A DNA stretch of 64,000 nucleotides from Stenocarpella maydis. Lineage: Eukaryota; Ascomycota; Sordariomycetes; Diaporthales; Diaporthaceae. Below the pieces are notes generated by a model. That model had not been told where the DNA came from, searched no databases, and was given only the letters and a program-made list of their open reading frames with translations. Made by a program: the position numbers and the translations under genes. The stretch is taken from assembly GCA_002270565.1 (NCBI GenBank), contig NQMI01000005.1, positions 744,001 to 808,000 on the forward strand. The letters run 5' to 3'. Numbering within the stretch: the stretch's first letter is position 1; each line of letters starts with the position of its first letter. Below, piece after piece: positions 38,368 to 50,099 of this stretch.

Positions 38368-41300
38368 GGCTTATGTGGTAGGAGAGAAGGGACTTGGCGT
38401 GGGTGAGGCTGTTGCGATGACTTTCGAGAGCAGCCGAACGCGACGTAACCCTGGTGTTTGGTTCAGAACAGACTTGAGCTACCGTGACATGAAGGATGGG
38501 GTCACGCAAGTCACCGGCCTTTCCAGATGCAGCGGAGCTGAATACACGATTTCGTTTGTCCTCGTTCCCGTGTTTTATTTTCTTCTTCTTTTTTTTTTTA
38601 GCAGGTGAGCTTGTGGGCCAGGGCTCGTTCAGGAAGCGGACGAGTTAGATGCGTGAAAAGCAAGAGAGAAGAGGTCGCGATGATGTTGCTGCATCGACAT
38701 CTATTAGGCCAATCAGCGCCTCGTTGCCCCTGACTGGCTCCCCACCTTTAGCTCGGACGGAGTCGTTGCACAGCATTTGACTGACTGCGGTACTGGCTGT
38801 AATGTCTTTCAGGCCCGGGCAGCCAAGGCCTGTGCGTTTGTCCTCCATTCATCAATTTCACGCAGCGACCATGCCACTAGGCTACGTACACTACCACCCT
38901 ATCCTGCACGTCCTGCACGTCCTGGGGCTGGCTGAACCGACATTGCTTTTCTTCTGTATCGATGTGGTATCCAAGTCCTCAAGGTGCAAACAAAAGGGCA
39001 AAACCCAACCCGCAGGCCTGGCCCTCGCCACTTCACAGTGGGCTCGACTCCATCATCCTCTTCGAGGGAAGAGGCAAACAAAGCCCACGGCCTCTCCTTC
39101 GCAGGCCTGGCTGAATGACGCATTGCCAAGAGTACCTGTTATATGGCGTCGCCCAGCCAGCACGGCTGCGTGCGTGGATCTGCTGGGCATGCATGAACGG
39201 ACCACAACAACGGCATGATGGGCAGCTTGTTAACAGTGGTACCTTGAAGGCTACAAACACTGACGTGACTCAGCAGCTGCTGTACCTTGCAATAACCATC
39301 CCGGACGCTGCCGCCGCATTTATTCGGCATATCGCCCTATTTTCATGGCTGTTTCTTCTTTGCGGATGTCCTGGTCTCCTCACCAAGGCCCCGGATCTCC
39401 GGGCCTGCCTCCTCGCCCTCATCATGGGACTTTCCATGATGTACTCCGTGGGAGGCGCCTGTGGCGGTGAGTGCGGCCGGGCGCAGTGTCAAGCTGAAAA
39501 GAGGCTTGGGAGCTGACGTGCTGGGGTGCGCCGCAATGCCACCGGATATCTAATGCTTTTGGTAAAACGTCTTCCGTCCCGTCGCATCACCACCGCGCCT
39601 CCTCTATGAGAGTGCGGAGGTGCCGTTCCACACGCAATGCTACCTCTGTACACTACCAAATCCTTGTTTGTCTTGCGCATTCCAAGAATACGATCAAAAT
39701 GTACTACCTGTCATCGCCTCTCCGATGACAGGTCGTGCCATACATGCGTTGATGCTCCAACGTCCAAACAGGCGGTTGCTGACATGCCACGGGCGAATTT
39801 TCAGGCACTTATGCACCCTTCAAGACGGCCAGGGTCCCGACACTGGTCCTGGAATTGAGGTCTCTATGAGTACAAGAACGCCATTTCGCTTGTCAAGGGC
39901 CAAAATCGACCGAACAGGCCTGCTGTGCAAGTTGCACAGCATGGCATCAGAACGGTACCGTGAGCTAACGAGGCAGCTCTGACAGGCGGTATCAATCACG
40001 AACCCAAATTTAGGTCCCGCAGGAGAACTCTCAGAAACTCAACACGGCCTCTGCAGGCTAATGTTGCCATTTAAGTGTGGTGTAAGAAAAGACCTAAGCA
40101 TCACCGACAATCCCTCAAGAGGGAAAAAGCACAACCAAGTCCCCGCGGCCTATCCGAACAACATGACAAGCACCTCATGATTGTCCCGAAGCGCTGGTCA
40201 AAAGCGAGACACCTGCCTTCTCGTCTTACAGAGGCGCCCGAGGCGTGTCTTTGCCTTCTTGCGATGCCAGGCTGAGACAATGTCCCTTGCCATCTTCTCA
40301 ACGCTTGGGCCGGCCAACTTGTGCCTCTCGCCCTAGAAGCTCGGCTTGTTGCTATCAGCGATGGAAGTGTGGCTGTCAGATGTACGACAGCGGGGCTGGT
40401 CGCCTGCTTCTCCCACTGCGCCGGGTAGCGGGCACATTTTATCCGAAGTTTCCGGCCGACTGGACACAAGCGTGTGTGTCTCTTTGTGTCCAACAAGTCC
40501 CTATAATCATTTTCTGCTCTGTCTGTGGACAAATATCTGCTCCTACGAGGGGTATGAGTCCCCCGCAAGGTACAGTGGTTGCGTGCCTATCGAGCAGGGT
40601 GGCAAGTAGCCGATGTATTCAACGCGGGTGGTTGCATTTGCTTTGCTTCAGGTCACTCCTCAGTCCCTCCGCGTTACTGGCTTGCGAATGCTGCAGCTCA
40701 ATAGTCCCCTGGGGACTTCAGACTACAGACGTGCGGGGCATAGATGCGACTCACCGGCTGACAGAGAATGGGATTGCTGTGCTCGCTCCCGCAGGGATTG
40801 GATCGCGCTCCGCGCTCAGAGGGACGTGTAGACACACCTCGCTTGCGCAAGTACAAGTTCTTCATTCTCGTTTGCACAACCCTCAACCTCGGCCATTGGC
40901 GCAAGACACTAGGACGCCCTTGTCTGCGCACCTGCAGATGGGCCAATGCACCGGACCTGAGCCAGGGAGTTCCACACAGCCACGGCCAGAGCCATGTGGT
41001 GTGGTGGTCCTGATACTCTCATTCCTTGTCACTCGTCCGCCCTTTCTGGCCTTGTCGAAATTGGAACGTTGCTTGATATCCCGCGGCTTTGCTCCCCCGG
41101 GTACTGGCAGGGTGGCTCGCCAACTGCCGTCGGGTTGCATTCCCGGACGCATACTAGCCTCAACCACTTGCCTGTACTCACCACATCAGGCACGCCCATC
41201 GCGCAGGGCTACTCGGTATTCCGCAACCAGAGGCAGCACAACCCCATAGGCCAACCTGAACGAACCTTAGTCTTCATGCCTCATTCTGCTGCAATACAGC

Positions 41301-42753
41301 GAATTGCCTGCCAGGCGCGGCTGAAAGGCTGACCGTGCCGTTGTGGCAGAAGGCGAACGACCAACTACAGTGACGTCTCCTCGATGAAGGCGTCTGGGCG
41401 TACAAAAGACGTCTGTCTGCCCCTGAACTAACTTCCTGGGGCCAAAGGCAGCGAACCATAGCATCAGCAGCATGTTTCCAGGCATCGACTGTAGCTTCTG
41501 TCCATGGAATGCCAGGCCGGAGACTTTTTTTTTGTTGTTTGACCCTGCCACATGCAGGCAAGTCCTAGGCGGGATTTTGTCTTCTCCTCCGCCGAAATCT
41601 GTCTCTCATTTGCTCATGCAGCCTCCCCTATCCACCGTCCTAGGCTGTCAGACTGTACGCACGCGAGGCTCACCGACTTCCCGCATCATGGCCGCCCTCC
41701 GACAAACCACAAGTGGCGAGATTAGCGGCCGACTGGCAGCCCCGCTCAAGCACCTGCCCAACGGTGGGCACACCCACATGTCTTGCTTTGTGCCTGAGAC
41801 ATTCGGGAACAGTGATAGAAGAAAAAGAGTTGGCAGCATGTGGCTTCCAGCCGTGGTCGAACGCCGGCTACCACGTCCCCAAGGGGGCCCCTTGCTTTTC
41901 TCTCCCAGAGCGACAAAGATGTCGACCTTCTTGGGCAACACGGCACAAAACGCAGCCAGGCGTGCATCCGTTTGGCACATGCACGACGAGCAGCCGGGTA
42001 GCGGATTGGCAATGACGGAACTGAACATCTCTGGAATCAAAGCAAACAAAACATATATGCGAGCAATGTGGTGACGTGAAGTACCGTGCCCGNCCACCAA
42101 CATGATCAGGCTCAGGGCAACACTACTTCTCTTCACGTCACTGCCGTCTAGGTCGGCAAGGCATGTACGATGGCCGAGTGGCCAGGTGCATGCCGTACTA
42201 GCCTCACACCAGACTCGAGCGAGAAGACCAAGATTGGGCGACCGATGCACAGCTCTTGGGGGGTGGTTCAAACGAGTACGATGATAGGACGTCTTTTCAA
42301 ACACATCTGCTCTTGTGCAATGGCATCACTGCATCCCACACGAACGGTTGCCATGTTGGGCTCCTGTTTTTGCTGCATGTTATTCCCATAGATGCTGTGC
42401 TCTTGTGTTTCTCTATATCTTGTCCAGATTCCCGTTTCCTCAGGCTGCCACAAGGAAGAAGCCTCCCAATTTTGTTTGCCCTCATTTTTGTCCACACGTC
42501 TTGTTTCCCTCATTTCTGTTTCACCCTGGACCGTTCCGGTGGACCGGCCGGGCACTCACCTACATCTATACTCTTGTCTCACTCAACCTGCTGGATGCGA
42601 GTCACCTTGGCTTTATGCGAGTCAGCTTGGTTCTTGTCTGCCATCCCTGCCTGTCACAAATACTCTCACTGCACGGCAGGACGTTGGATGGCTCGTGGGA
42701 CGACAAATGACAGGGACGCTGCGCGGGTGAAGTCTACGTGAAGCCTCCACACT
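38368..42753. other. Gene-free region, 4.4 kb
   Basis: Several frames exceed 150 codons on both strands (for example + 40245-41249), but their translations are rich in Arg, Cys, Ser and Pro, lack domains and have no splice continuation; I do not call them. One undetermined base is at 42093. The last 200 bases probably include the promoter of the LrgAB-type gene. Confidence 0.4.
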
Positions 42754-45194
42754 ATGTCCTCCATCGTGGGCGAGTGGATGAGGGCATTGGCCGACCCTTC
42801 GCAGAAGGTCAAGCATTACTACGATATTCTCTTCGCCGTTGCGTTCTTTTTTGTGGCCCAATTACTCATATGCGCGTGGGACCAGCCATTCTGGGCCGCT
42901 GGTCTTGCGTTCCCGGGCCAGATAATCGCCATGATATTTGTATGGCTCATCGTCTGGGGAAGCCAGTTGCTTTTCTCTGAGCCCGGTGAGGGGATGGACA
43001 AGTTCTATCACAAGTTTCTCAGGGCCCCTGTGAGTGGCCAATTGTCTTTTAATCCGTCACTAGACCCAAGGATGACACAGAGACTGACATTCCTCTCGGT
43101 AGACGGAGGTCCTGAACAAGCACATGTCAATCGGCTTCACTGTTCCATTTTTGAACCTGATCGACTGCCCAACCGCGAGCGCCGACCAGGTTGGTTTCCT
43201 CGTCGCAGCATACGGTGAGTCGTTTAAGTGATCGAGTAGTACCTTGCGGTTGCCCTTCGGGGCCAGACCCCGGAGCTCGAACAATTACGGCTAACTACTT
43301 TTGACATTGCACAGTTCTGACGGGTGTACTGAACTCGATCTTGGTGTACGTCGTTGCGTACCACGTTCAACTGTCAACCGCGAAGACGAGATACTGCATG
43401 CCACGCCACCCTGTTCCGGATATTGAGGCAGCACGAACACAAATGAACACCGCAACCCCTGAACCCCCGCAACGATTTACCCCGGACGGCTCCCTGCGTC
43501 ATGGTGGTGAATATGCGGGTACGCTGTCGGACAGTGGCGCAGGGGGATATCCGTGCCGGGGCCGCTCCCAAAAGCACATCAGTGATGCATCAACGCTATG
43601 CACCATGTCTGGCTATGTCGGTGATTTGGCTGGCTCCAACGCGGCATACGGGGAAGACATACGTAGTGCCGATAAGACTCGGGATGAGAAGCGCTGGCCT
43701 AACAGCAGCCAAGTGCACACGCAAGAGTGCCACGAGGTGCCTGGCGCAGATGCGGAGTTGTCAACACCACTGGCATCGCCAACCAGCCGAGTTTCGGGGG
43801 CGATACTCACCTGGCTGGCACGGAACATATTCCTTGCACTTTCCCTCCTCTTTCTCCTCGCCGTGGGCCTTCCAGTATCTTTTGTTCACCAAAACGACCT
43901 CTACCTTGACCTCGGCTTCCTCTCCACCGTCTGGTTGACCTTTACCTCAGCCCAGGTGCGGACCAAGCAGCACATGTACATCGGCAGACCGCACAGGAAG
44001 GCTCTGTCCGGCGTAGCGACACTGCTTAATCCAGTTCTCTGGACGTCACTATTCCTCGTCTGCTACGGCCTGGCAAAGTCCAGCATCCGCAACCAGCCCG
44101 GTGCGTCCGTCATCGCCGGCTTCACCACCAAGAACACCGTGTCGGACCTGATCTCGCACCACAGCCGCCCTCCAGCCCCGCAGGCCGGCGGCGGGGGCGG
44201 CGGCGGCAGCAGGGGGCCCCGCCTCGGACGCGTCCCCATCGGCGCGGGCGACGTGGCGACGTCGGTCCTCAACGCGGGGATCGTCTCGTGGGGGCTCAAG
44301 CTGTTTGAGTACCGGCGCCAGGTCGTGTCGTCGGGAGGGCTCACCGTCGTGGCGACCTCGCTGCTGGCCTCGCTGCTCAACGTGGTGGCCTGGCCGCTGC
44401 TCGCGCGCGCGGTCGGCGTCCGCCCGGCCGCGTGGGACCTCAGCTTCGCTGCGCGGAGCGTCACCATCGCGCTGGGCGGGCCGGCGATGAGGAGCCTGGG
44501 CGGGGACGCCGGGGTCAATGCCGTCGGGGTGGTCATCAACGGCATCTGTTTCCAGCTGGCTGCCGGGTTCTTTTCCTCTGGGGGCGATGGTGGCGGGTTC
44601 GCCGCGGCGGCCGGGAGGCTCAAGGAGGCGCTGGTGAGTGGTGGTGGCTGGGCCGGGTTTGTCTGGAATTCCGGGGTGGTCCAAGAGCGGGAGATGGATT
44701 CGCTGACGCCGTCCCCGGGCGGCGCAGAGGCCCCGGTTGAGGTTCCGATGGGGGAAGGCTCGCAGCGCGGCCGCGACGGCGAGGTGCGCTACAGCTCCGA
44801 TGCGACGCACGCCGACGAGCAACGGCCGGACGACCGGGACAAGGCGGGTGGCTGGGGCACGGCTGGCACGGCGGCGGACAGCAGCGCCAAACACAGCAGC
44901 TTGGGCAGCAACATGGGCGACCCTTCGAACCACGGTGACGGCGGACCACGCGAGCAGGAGGACGTCACCTCCGACGCCCTCTCTGCCGTGCCAACCGTGG
45001 CAGCAGGCGTGACGATCGGGATCAACGCCGCGGCCATGGGGACCTCCCACCTGTACGAGCAGAACAGCCACGCGGCGCCGTACTCTGCGCTGTCCATGAC
45101 TATGTTCGGTGTGTTCACCGTGCTGTTCACCGTCCGAGGTCCGGCTACCGAGTGGCTGGTCAGGGCGGTCGCGGAGAATCAGGGGCGGCGATGA
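42754..45194 (+). CDS. LrgA/LrgB (CidA/CidB)-type multi-pass membrane protein
   Basis: Three exons: 42754-43029, 43103-43214 and 43315-45194, giving 755 residues. The N-terminal 150 residues hold four hydrophobic segments resembling LrgA (YYDILFAVAFFF, FPGQIIAMIFVWLIVW, IGFTVPFLNLI, ILVYVVAYHVQL). A hydrophilic loop of about 140 residues follows. From residue 291 more membrane segments form the LrgB part, including a C-terminal block with GVTIGINAAAMGTSHLYE, the LrgB signature. That block is split from the earlier LrgB segments by a second, Gly/Ser/Asp-rich insert of about 130 residues. In plants the fused homologue PLGG1 exports glycolate and glycerate from plastids; bacterial LrgA/B influence murein hydrolase activity and metabolite efflux. 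The fungal substrate and membrane are not known. The gene is convergent with ess1. Confidence 0.82.
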
Positions 45195-45823
45195 TGATGT
45201 TATGACATGGAAACAGGAAAGGATGAGATGACGATGCCGGATGGGAGCATCATGGATGAACTGGCGCAGAGAGATTTATTGGGCCGCGAGGGCCATTTGT
45301 GGTGTTTACGAGAATGATGCCTGGGGAAATAAAACAAGCACGCATGTCAGCTGGTTCTGGATGGATCGGCGTACTGAGGAATGGGCCCCATACCCTGCAT
45401 AGAGAAATAGACTCGGGACTTGGTTCAATGGTGCGCTACCTCGTATGGGAGTACTGAAGATTTTGGTCTGTCCAGGTTGTATTTGCACTACAGATTTACA
45501 AGTGGCGACCGAGGTTGTGCGCCGCCGACTCGGCACGAGGATGGATGCCAACGTGTGCAGCAGTACTTGGTCGTGGCTGAAAAGGATCCTTTTTTGTTCT
45601 TTCTTTTTCCTTGGGACATGTCATTAACTTTTGCTGCTGACAGAACTTTGGCCTAGGGGTTATCCCTTTGTTCTCGCTCATGGTCTTATATCTTGTCAAG
45701 ATAGTCATCCCACATCAAGCTAAACCAAGCCTTTGCGGCTCAGCAGCGCACCAGATGGCGGTATTCTCCACCAGGCAGTCTTGACTCCCCGCCAGCCCTA
45801 GACGTCCAAGACGACGACGTATT
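45195..45823. other. Intergenic region between convergent genes
   Basis: Contains the 3' ends of the LrgAB-type gene and ess1. No other feature is seen. Confidence 0.5.
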
Positions 45824-46919
45824 CTACTCCAGGCGCTCAATCAGGTGCAGGCCGCTGGCCGTGTCCACCACAGCGGAGATGTCACCAGGCTGGAGTGCGA
45901 ACGCAGCGTCCTCGAACTCCTTCTGCATGTCGCCGCGGCCGAAATACCCCAGGTCGCCCCTCTTACGAGCGCTGCTGCAATCGGACTCGGTGACTGCGAG
46001 ATCACCCAGGGAGATGTCGCCGCTCTTGATGCGCTCCTGGTGGGCCTCGATGATCTTGCGTGCTTCCTCCTTGCTGCGGGTAATATTTGACTAGACGCGA
46101 GAGATGATGGGTGTCAGCCTCTTGTCCTCTTTCGGGCGCGGTTGCGCGTCATGCATCACCTCGTGCCACCCTGCCAAGACGTCTTTCCGCTACAGGCTCA
46201 GCCGCGCAGATGCGCTTGCTCGCAGCCGCAGCGATCAGTGCCGTCAGCTGATCTCCGTGGGCTCATACAAGCCACCAAGGGTACAGCCAGAAGCAATGCG
46301 ACTGCACTTTCCGCCCCCCCCCCCACCACCCGCGGGTTCGCGGGTGAGAGCTCGTGTATAATGGTGACCGATGATGGGGAAGCACAATCTCCCAAACCCC
46401 CTCCCACAATACGTACCTCTTTCCAGCTCATTGGCCTCCGACTCTGGTTGTGCTTCACGAGCAGGTGGGCGGCCCTGATCTTGCCAGAATCCGCGCCTCC
46501 TCCACCGTTGTTGGCGGCCCCGGAGCCGGCGTTGGGGCTGTGGAACTTGGCCATGTAGACCTTGAGCTTCTCGGTGTCTGTTCCTGGTGGGGGCTCCCAG
46601 CGAGAGGTTCGGTCGCTCGAGTTGAAGTAGTAGGGCAGGTTCTTTGAGTTGCTGTGGCGGACCTCCCAGTTGGGAGGAAGGCCGGTTTCGGGCTGTTTTG
46701 CGTGCAGAGATGTGTTAGCAGAGACGATTCAGTCAGGCATGTAGAATGGGGGGGGGGGTTGTAAATGTTTGGATCCTGAGACCACATGGATGCATGTAGT
46801 GTACCTCACTACAGGGCAAAAATGAGAGAGCATGCTTCGGGGTACCCCGATGCTCTACTTTACTCTTGCAACAAGAGCCAGGCCTGAGAAGTGGAGGGGC
46901 TTACTTGAGTGTCCGCCAT
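45824..46919 (-). CDS. ess1: Peptidyl-prolyl cis-trans isomerase Ess1/Pin1 (parvulin)
   Basis: Isomerises phospho-Ser/Thr-Pro bonds, notably in the C-terminal domain of RNA polymerase II, in the nucleus. Three exons on the minus strand: 46919-46905 (only 15 nt, MADTQ), 46692-46417 and 46090-45824, giving 185 residues, all in phase 0. The WW domain spans about residues 9-41, with Trp14 and Trp37. A Gly/Asn/Ala linker follows, then the parvulin domain from about residue 70: HLLVKHNQSRRP with the phosphate-binding basic residues, DCSSARKRGDLG with the active-site Cys, and FGRGDMQKEFE; it ends in HLIERLE. The tiny first exon is fixed by the ATG just before a GTAAGC donor. The first two introns are long for this window (212 and 326 nt). 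It is divergent from rpb9. Confidence 0.95.
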
Positions 46920-47882
46920 GTCAAATGACCTTGTCTTCTTATGAGCACAAGCAATTGTGTTGTTCTCAACCCCGAGACAATGTTTGTTTACAAGGGAAAA
47001 AGAATGAGTTTTGTGTGTGGTGTCGTAGTAGTATGAGGGAAGCGATGTACAAAAGGGCGAGGTGACGGTGGTCAGGGACGGGATGAGGATGGAGCTGGAA
47101 GGTCAGGAAGGTGAAGGTCGGGAAGGTGAAGGTCGAGGCAAGTAAATATCCAAATAAGACTGGGATGGGGATGGGGATGCTGGCGTAGTGTCCGTCTACT
47201 GAAAGGCGCCTACACTATGTTTGGGGGGTTCAAGTTGTCCAAGTGACGTGCAGGGAGTGGGTCCCCGCCTCGCCCTGCAAGGTTTGACTGGCCCAGCCCA
47301 GGGGCAAGAGCTAGGGCGGGGGCGGGGATCCATGGAAGGGGGGGGGATCCTAAGCCGCAGAGCACAAATGCTGGGCAGTTGTGGGTAGGATGGGGGCGTA
47401 GGAGCTCACGGCTATGTTGCCGGGAGTTGGTGACCTGCCAGCCAGCCCAGCTTGCCTAGGTAGGTAGGTACACTGCAAGCACCCGCCTGGTAGCCTGTTT
47501 AGGCACAGGTGCTACTGCAACTACATGACACTCCCCGGGGCTATCCCCAAAGTTTTTGTGCTCCATGGCTACCGCGTGGGCTGGGCCCAATCAGAAAATG
47601 TATCGGAAAGCAGGTGCAACATCTACAATGTGGGGGGCCATGGCACACCATCTGTACGAAACCGTCACGGGACCCTTTTGATGCCCACCATGACGCCAGG
47701 TACCGACAGTAATGCGTACAAGCACCATAGTATATACCGCACAGTACGCCGTGTCCCGGTTTCAGATTAGTGTAGCGTGCCATCTACAAAGTAACAAAGG
47801 TCAGGCAGATGTAGAGTTTGGCCACGGAGTTGGTTGTAGGGTCAGGTCGTAGGGTGTGGCGAGGGCGGATAGCAGTCATGAT

Positions 47883-47907
47883 GACCTGTGACCTGTGACC
47901 TGTGACC
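47883..47907. repeat. Heptamer GACCTGT tandem repeat
   Basis: Three full copies of a 7-base GACCTGT unit plus a partial fourth, within the divergent promoter region. Confidence 0.85.
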
Positions 47908-48683
47908 TCAGCCCCCGCCATGTCTCTCTGCCTATTCTCTCCTCTCTCTGAGGCCCGGTGTTGGTGTTGTGTGGCACCCCAATGAGACAGACTCAACTTG
48001 AATCTGTGAGTTATGGCATCGCCAGCCTATACGACACAGTCTACCGAGATGTACTGTGCGTATATTCATCTACGTAGGAATAGTAGTCTAGGTCCGAAAG
48101 CAGAGGACTGTGATATTGGGGGCTACGGCCAACCTTCCCACGGAATGTAAGGCTAAGAACCACCGTCCCGAATCTCATTAGGTGGTGCGCTTCGAGCTGT
48201 TGATGATTCGCTGCTAATGTTGAGCATCTAGTTAGTGACCAAGAGAACCAAGTTCTCTCCGTGCCAAGCAGTATTTGAGAGGCTATCCGTACATGCATTT
48301 GGTAATAGTAGTGTATACGTAGTTGAATTCGAGCCAACCGATTTTGGCACCGGCCTGGTGGTCAAACATGGGAGGGAGCATCAGCAGTGTAAAACATGGG
48401 ATTCTATCTTTCAAAAATAAAGGACCACCCTCCTTTTCTTGCTCACACAGAGTTCAAGACTCCCTTCTCCCTCCCCTCCTCTTTCCTGCACATACCTAAA
48501 GCAGGAAAACGAGAACCAGCCCTGGCTCAGCAAATCAACTGACCACCAGAGTCCCGAGGCAAAGCCCTGCCCCCACACGCTCTTGCGATCGCCGTCTGAT
48601 TCGTCACGCGCGACCTTGCACGCCTGGGTTGCTGAAGAACACTACGAAGCAGGGAGCCTTCTTAGTACTTCTTGGCCCAGCCC

Positions 48684-48708
48684 AACCAAACCAAACCAAA
48701 CCAAACCA
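48684..48708. repeat. ACCAA pentamer tandem repeat
   Basis: Five perfect ACCAA/CCAAA units about 270 bases upstream of the rpb9 start codon. Confidence 0.85.
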
Positions 48709-48973
48709 TTGCCTGCCTGCCTGCAAAACACCACACCCACCCGCTTTCGGCTGAACTCCCACCTGCATCTTCACTTGTCGACTTGCATCAAACAAACATT
48801 TACACATTTTGCCAACCCTTGACAATCCACCCACCACCGACAATACAGCACAGTCCCGAGTCGAAACCTCTCGAGACACATTCGAGATCATACAAATATC
48901 CCCCCACCGAATCGAATCCCGCCTTCCAAACTCGAATCCCAAGTCGCCACCAACCGCGTCTTCGACAGACACA

Positions 48974-49594
48974 ATGTCCTCTCCAAACTCGCCCGCCGCC
49001 AACGCTGGCGCCTCCAAGAACTCGGAGCAGGTCACCTTCAAGTTCTGCCCAGAGTGCTCCAACATGCTCTACCCAAAGGAAGACAAGGACGCCCGCCGCC
49101 TCATGTACACCTGCCGGACCTGCCAGCACACCGAGGAGGCCACTTCCAACTGCATCTACCGCAACATCCTGAGGAACACGGTCGGCGAGACTGCTGGTGT
49201 CACCCAGGACGTCGCCTCCGATCCCACGGTTGGTGATGCCCCTCCCACGTCTCCCTCCTCAATCAACACAAACAAGTCTGCCCTTGTCATCTGCGGCTGC
49301 TGCGGCCAGGTCATCATGTGCTCTGATTGTGGTCTTCACCCGGCCGTCGTGTCTGCCAGCCACCAAAACGACGACGATGACGACCCCTCCAGCCCGCCCG
49401 AGACCTACCAGGGGGGGCTCCTCGGCCAGATGATCGTCGATGAGGATGCCCTGAACCGCATGATGAACAACATCGTCGACATGGCCGGCCTCATGGAGCT
49501 CGACGAGGACATGGACGACTGGGAGCCCGAGCCCGAGACTGCCGCTGCCAGGCAGGATGCACACGGCAGCCCCAACGCGGTCGTCGCCGCCTAG
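48974..49594 (+). CDS. Alternative unspliced rpb9 reading frame with a novel C-terminus
   Basis: If the first rpb9 intron is kept, translation runs on in frame for 121 further codons to a TAG at 49592-49594, giving a 206-residue protein: the N-terminal Rpb9 zinc ribbon (85 residues) plus a new tail. By my count about four fifths of the tail codons end in G or C, as in genuine genes here and unlike the introns. The tail contains ALVICGCCGQVIMCSDCG, two cysteine knuckles that could bind zinc, a run of Asp, and an acidic, Met-rich helical stretch (DALNRMMNNIVDMAGLMEL) ending in DDWEPEPE. No family is recognised. It may be an alternative isoform, or a former exon now spliced out. Existence as a protein is inference. 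Confidence 0.45.
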   Translation: MSSPNSPAANAGASKNSEQVTFKFCPECSNMLYPKEDKDARRLMYTCRTCQHTEEATSNCIYRNILRNTVGETAGVTQDVASDPTVGDAPPTSPSSINTNKSALVICGCCGQVIMCSDCGLHPAVVSASHQNDDDDDPSSPPETYQGGLLGQMIVDEDALNRMMNNIVDMAGLMELDEDMDDWEPEPETAAARQDAHGSPNAVVAA

Positions 49595-50099
49595 GCGGCG
49601 CGCGTGCGATCAACACGCGGACATTACAACAATAAACCACTCTACCATTGTCGAATATGTTGCCACCATGTCGTCCGTATCTCTGTTTCACTCAGGCCCT
49701 GGCCGGCCGGTCACCTGGCAACACATGTCCACATATCAGAGCACACCTGGCCCGGCAGTCAGCAAGGGGCAGAAGATGACGGTGTCTGCAGGGCGGGCTG
49801 TCTTCCAGAGGACGAAGCCATGTCTTGTTCTCTTGTTCAAGAACCTGCCGCTGACCACTCATCTCTGTACAACAGCTTCCTCGTGCCAATCGACAGTGCC
49901 CAGCGTGTGGCCACGACGAGGCGGTCTTCTTCCAGTCCCAGCAGCGGACCAGAGACACGGGAATGGTGAGCCTTGACCACCCCCTGAACCCATGCTATTC
50001 TGCCCATGGCCCGTCTGAATTATGTCTAATGAGTTTTCTTTTACCCCGCCATAGAAACTGTACTATGTCTGCTGCGAGTGCGGTGAGATCTACCAGTAG
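48974..50099 (+). CDS. rpb9: RNA polymerase II subunit Rpb9
   Basis: Rpb9 affects start-site choice, elongation with TFIIS and fidelity of RNA polymerase II. The canonical product uses three exons: 48974-49228, 49876-49965 and 50055-50099, giving 129 residues. Exon 1 encodes the first zinc ribbon (FCPECSNML...YTCRTCQ) and the linker to VTQDVASDPT. Exon 2 resumes at LPRANRQCPACGHDEAVFFQSQQR, completing the family motif DPTLPR and starting the second ribbon. Exon 3 finishes it with YYVCCECGEIYQ. The first intron has a GTTGGT donor and a CTGAC branch point 22 nt before its ACAG acceptor. At 647 nt it is very long, and its start is an open, coding-like continuation of exon 1 (see the separate entry). 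The second intron is 89 nt. The last exon ends a few residues earlier than in yeast. Confidence 0.93.

Larger units (their letters stand above)
46920..48973. promoter_or_regulatory. Divergent ess1-rpb9 intergenic region
   Basis: Two kb with no gene between two start codons facing outward, so it must contain both promoters. It holds short tandem repeats (CTGTGAC-type units at 47.88 kb, CCAAA units at 48.69 kb) and a C/A-rich stretch just before the rpb9 start that looks like 5' leader. Confidence 0.5.

Noticed and set aside
40245..41249. 334-codon frame on the + strand
   Set aside because: Arg/Cys/Ser/Pro/Leu-rich translation with no domain, no coherent codon bias and overlapping frames of similar quality on the other strand.
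41648..42304. 218-codon minus-strand frame
   Set aside because: No domain; contains the undetermined base at 42093; composition as expected of chance reading.
44049..45071. 340-codon minus-strand frame
   Set aside because: Antisense shadow of the LrgAB-type gene, created by GC-rich codons; no domain.
49259..49564. 101-codon minus-strand frame inside the rpb9 intron
   Set aside because: Hydrophobic/His-rich mirror of the + strand acidic frame, which has the better codon bias and is continuous with exon 1.
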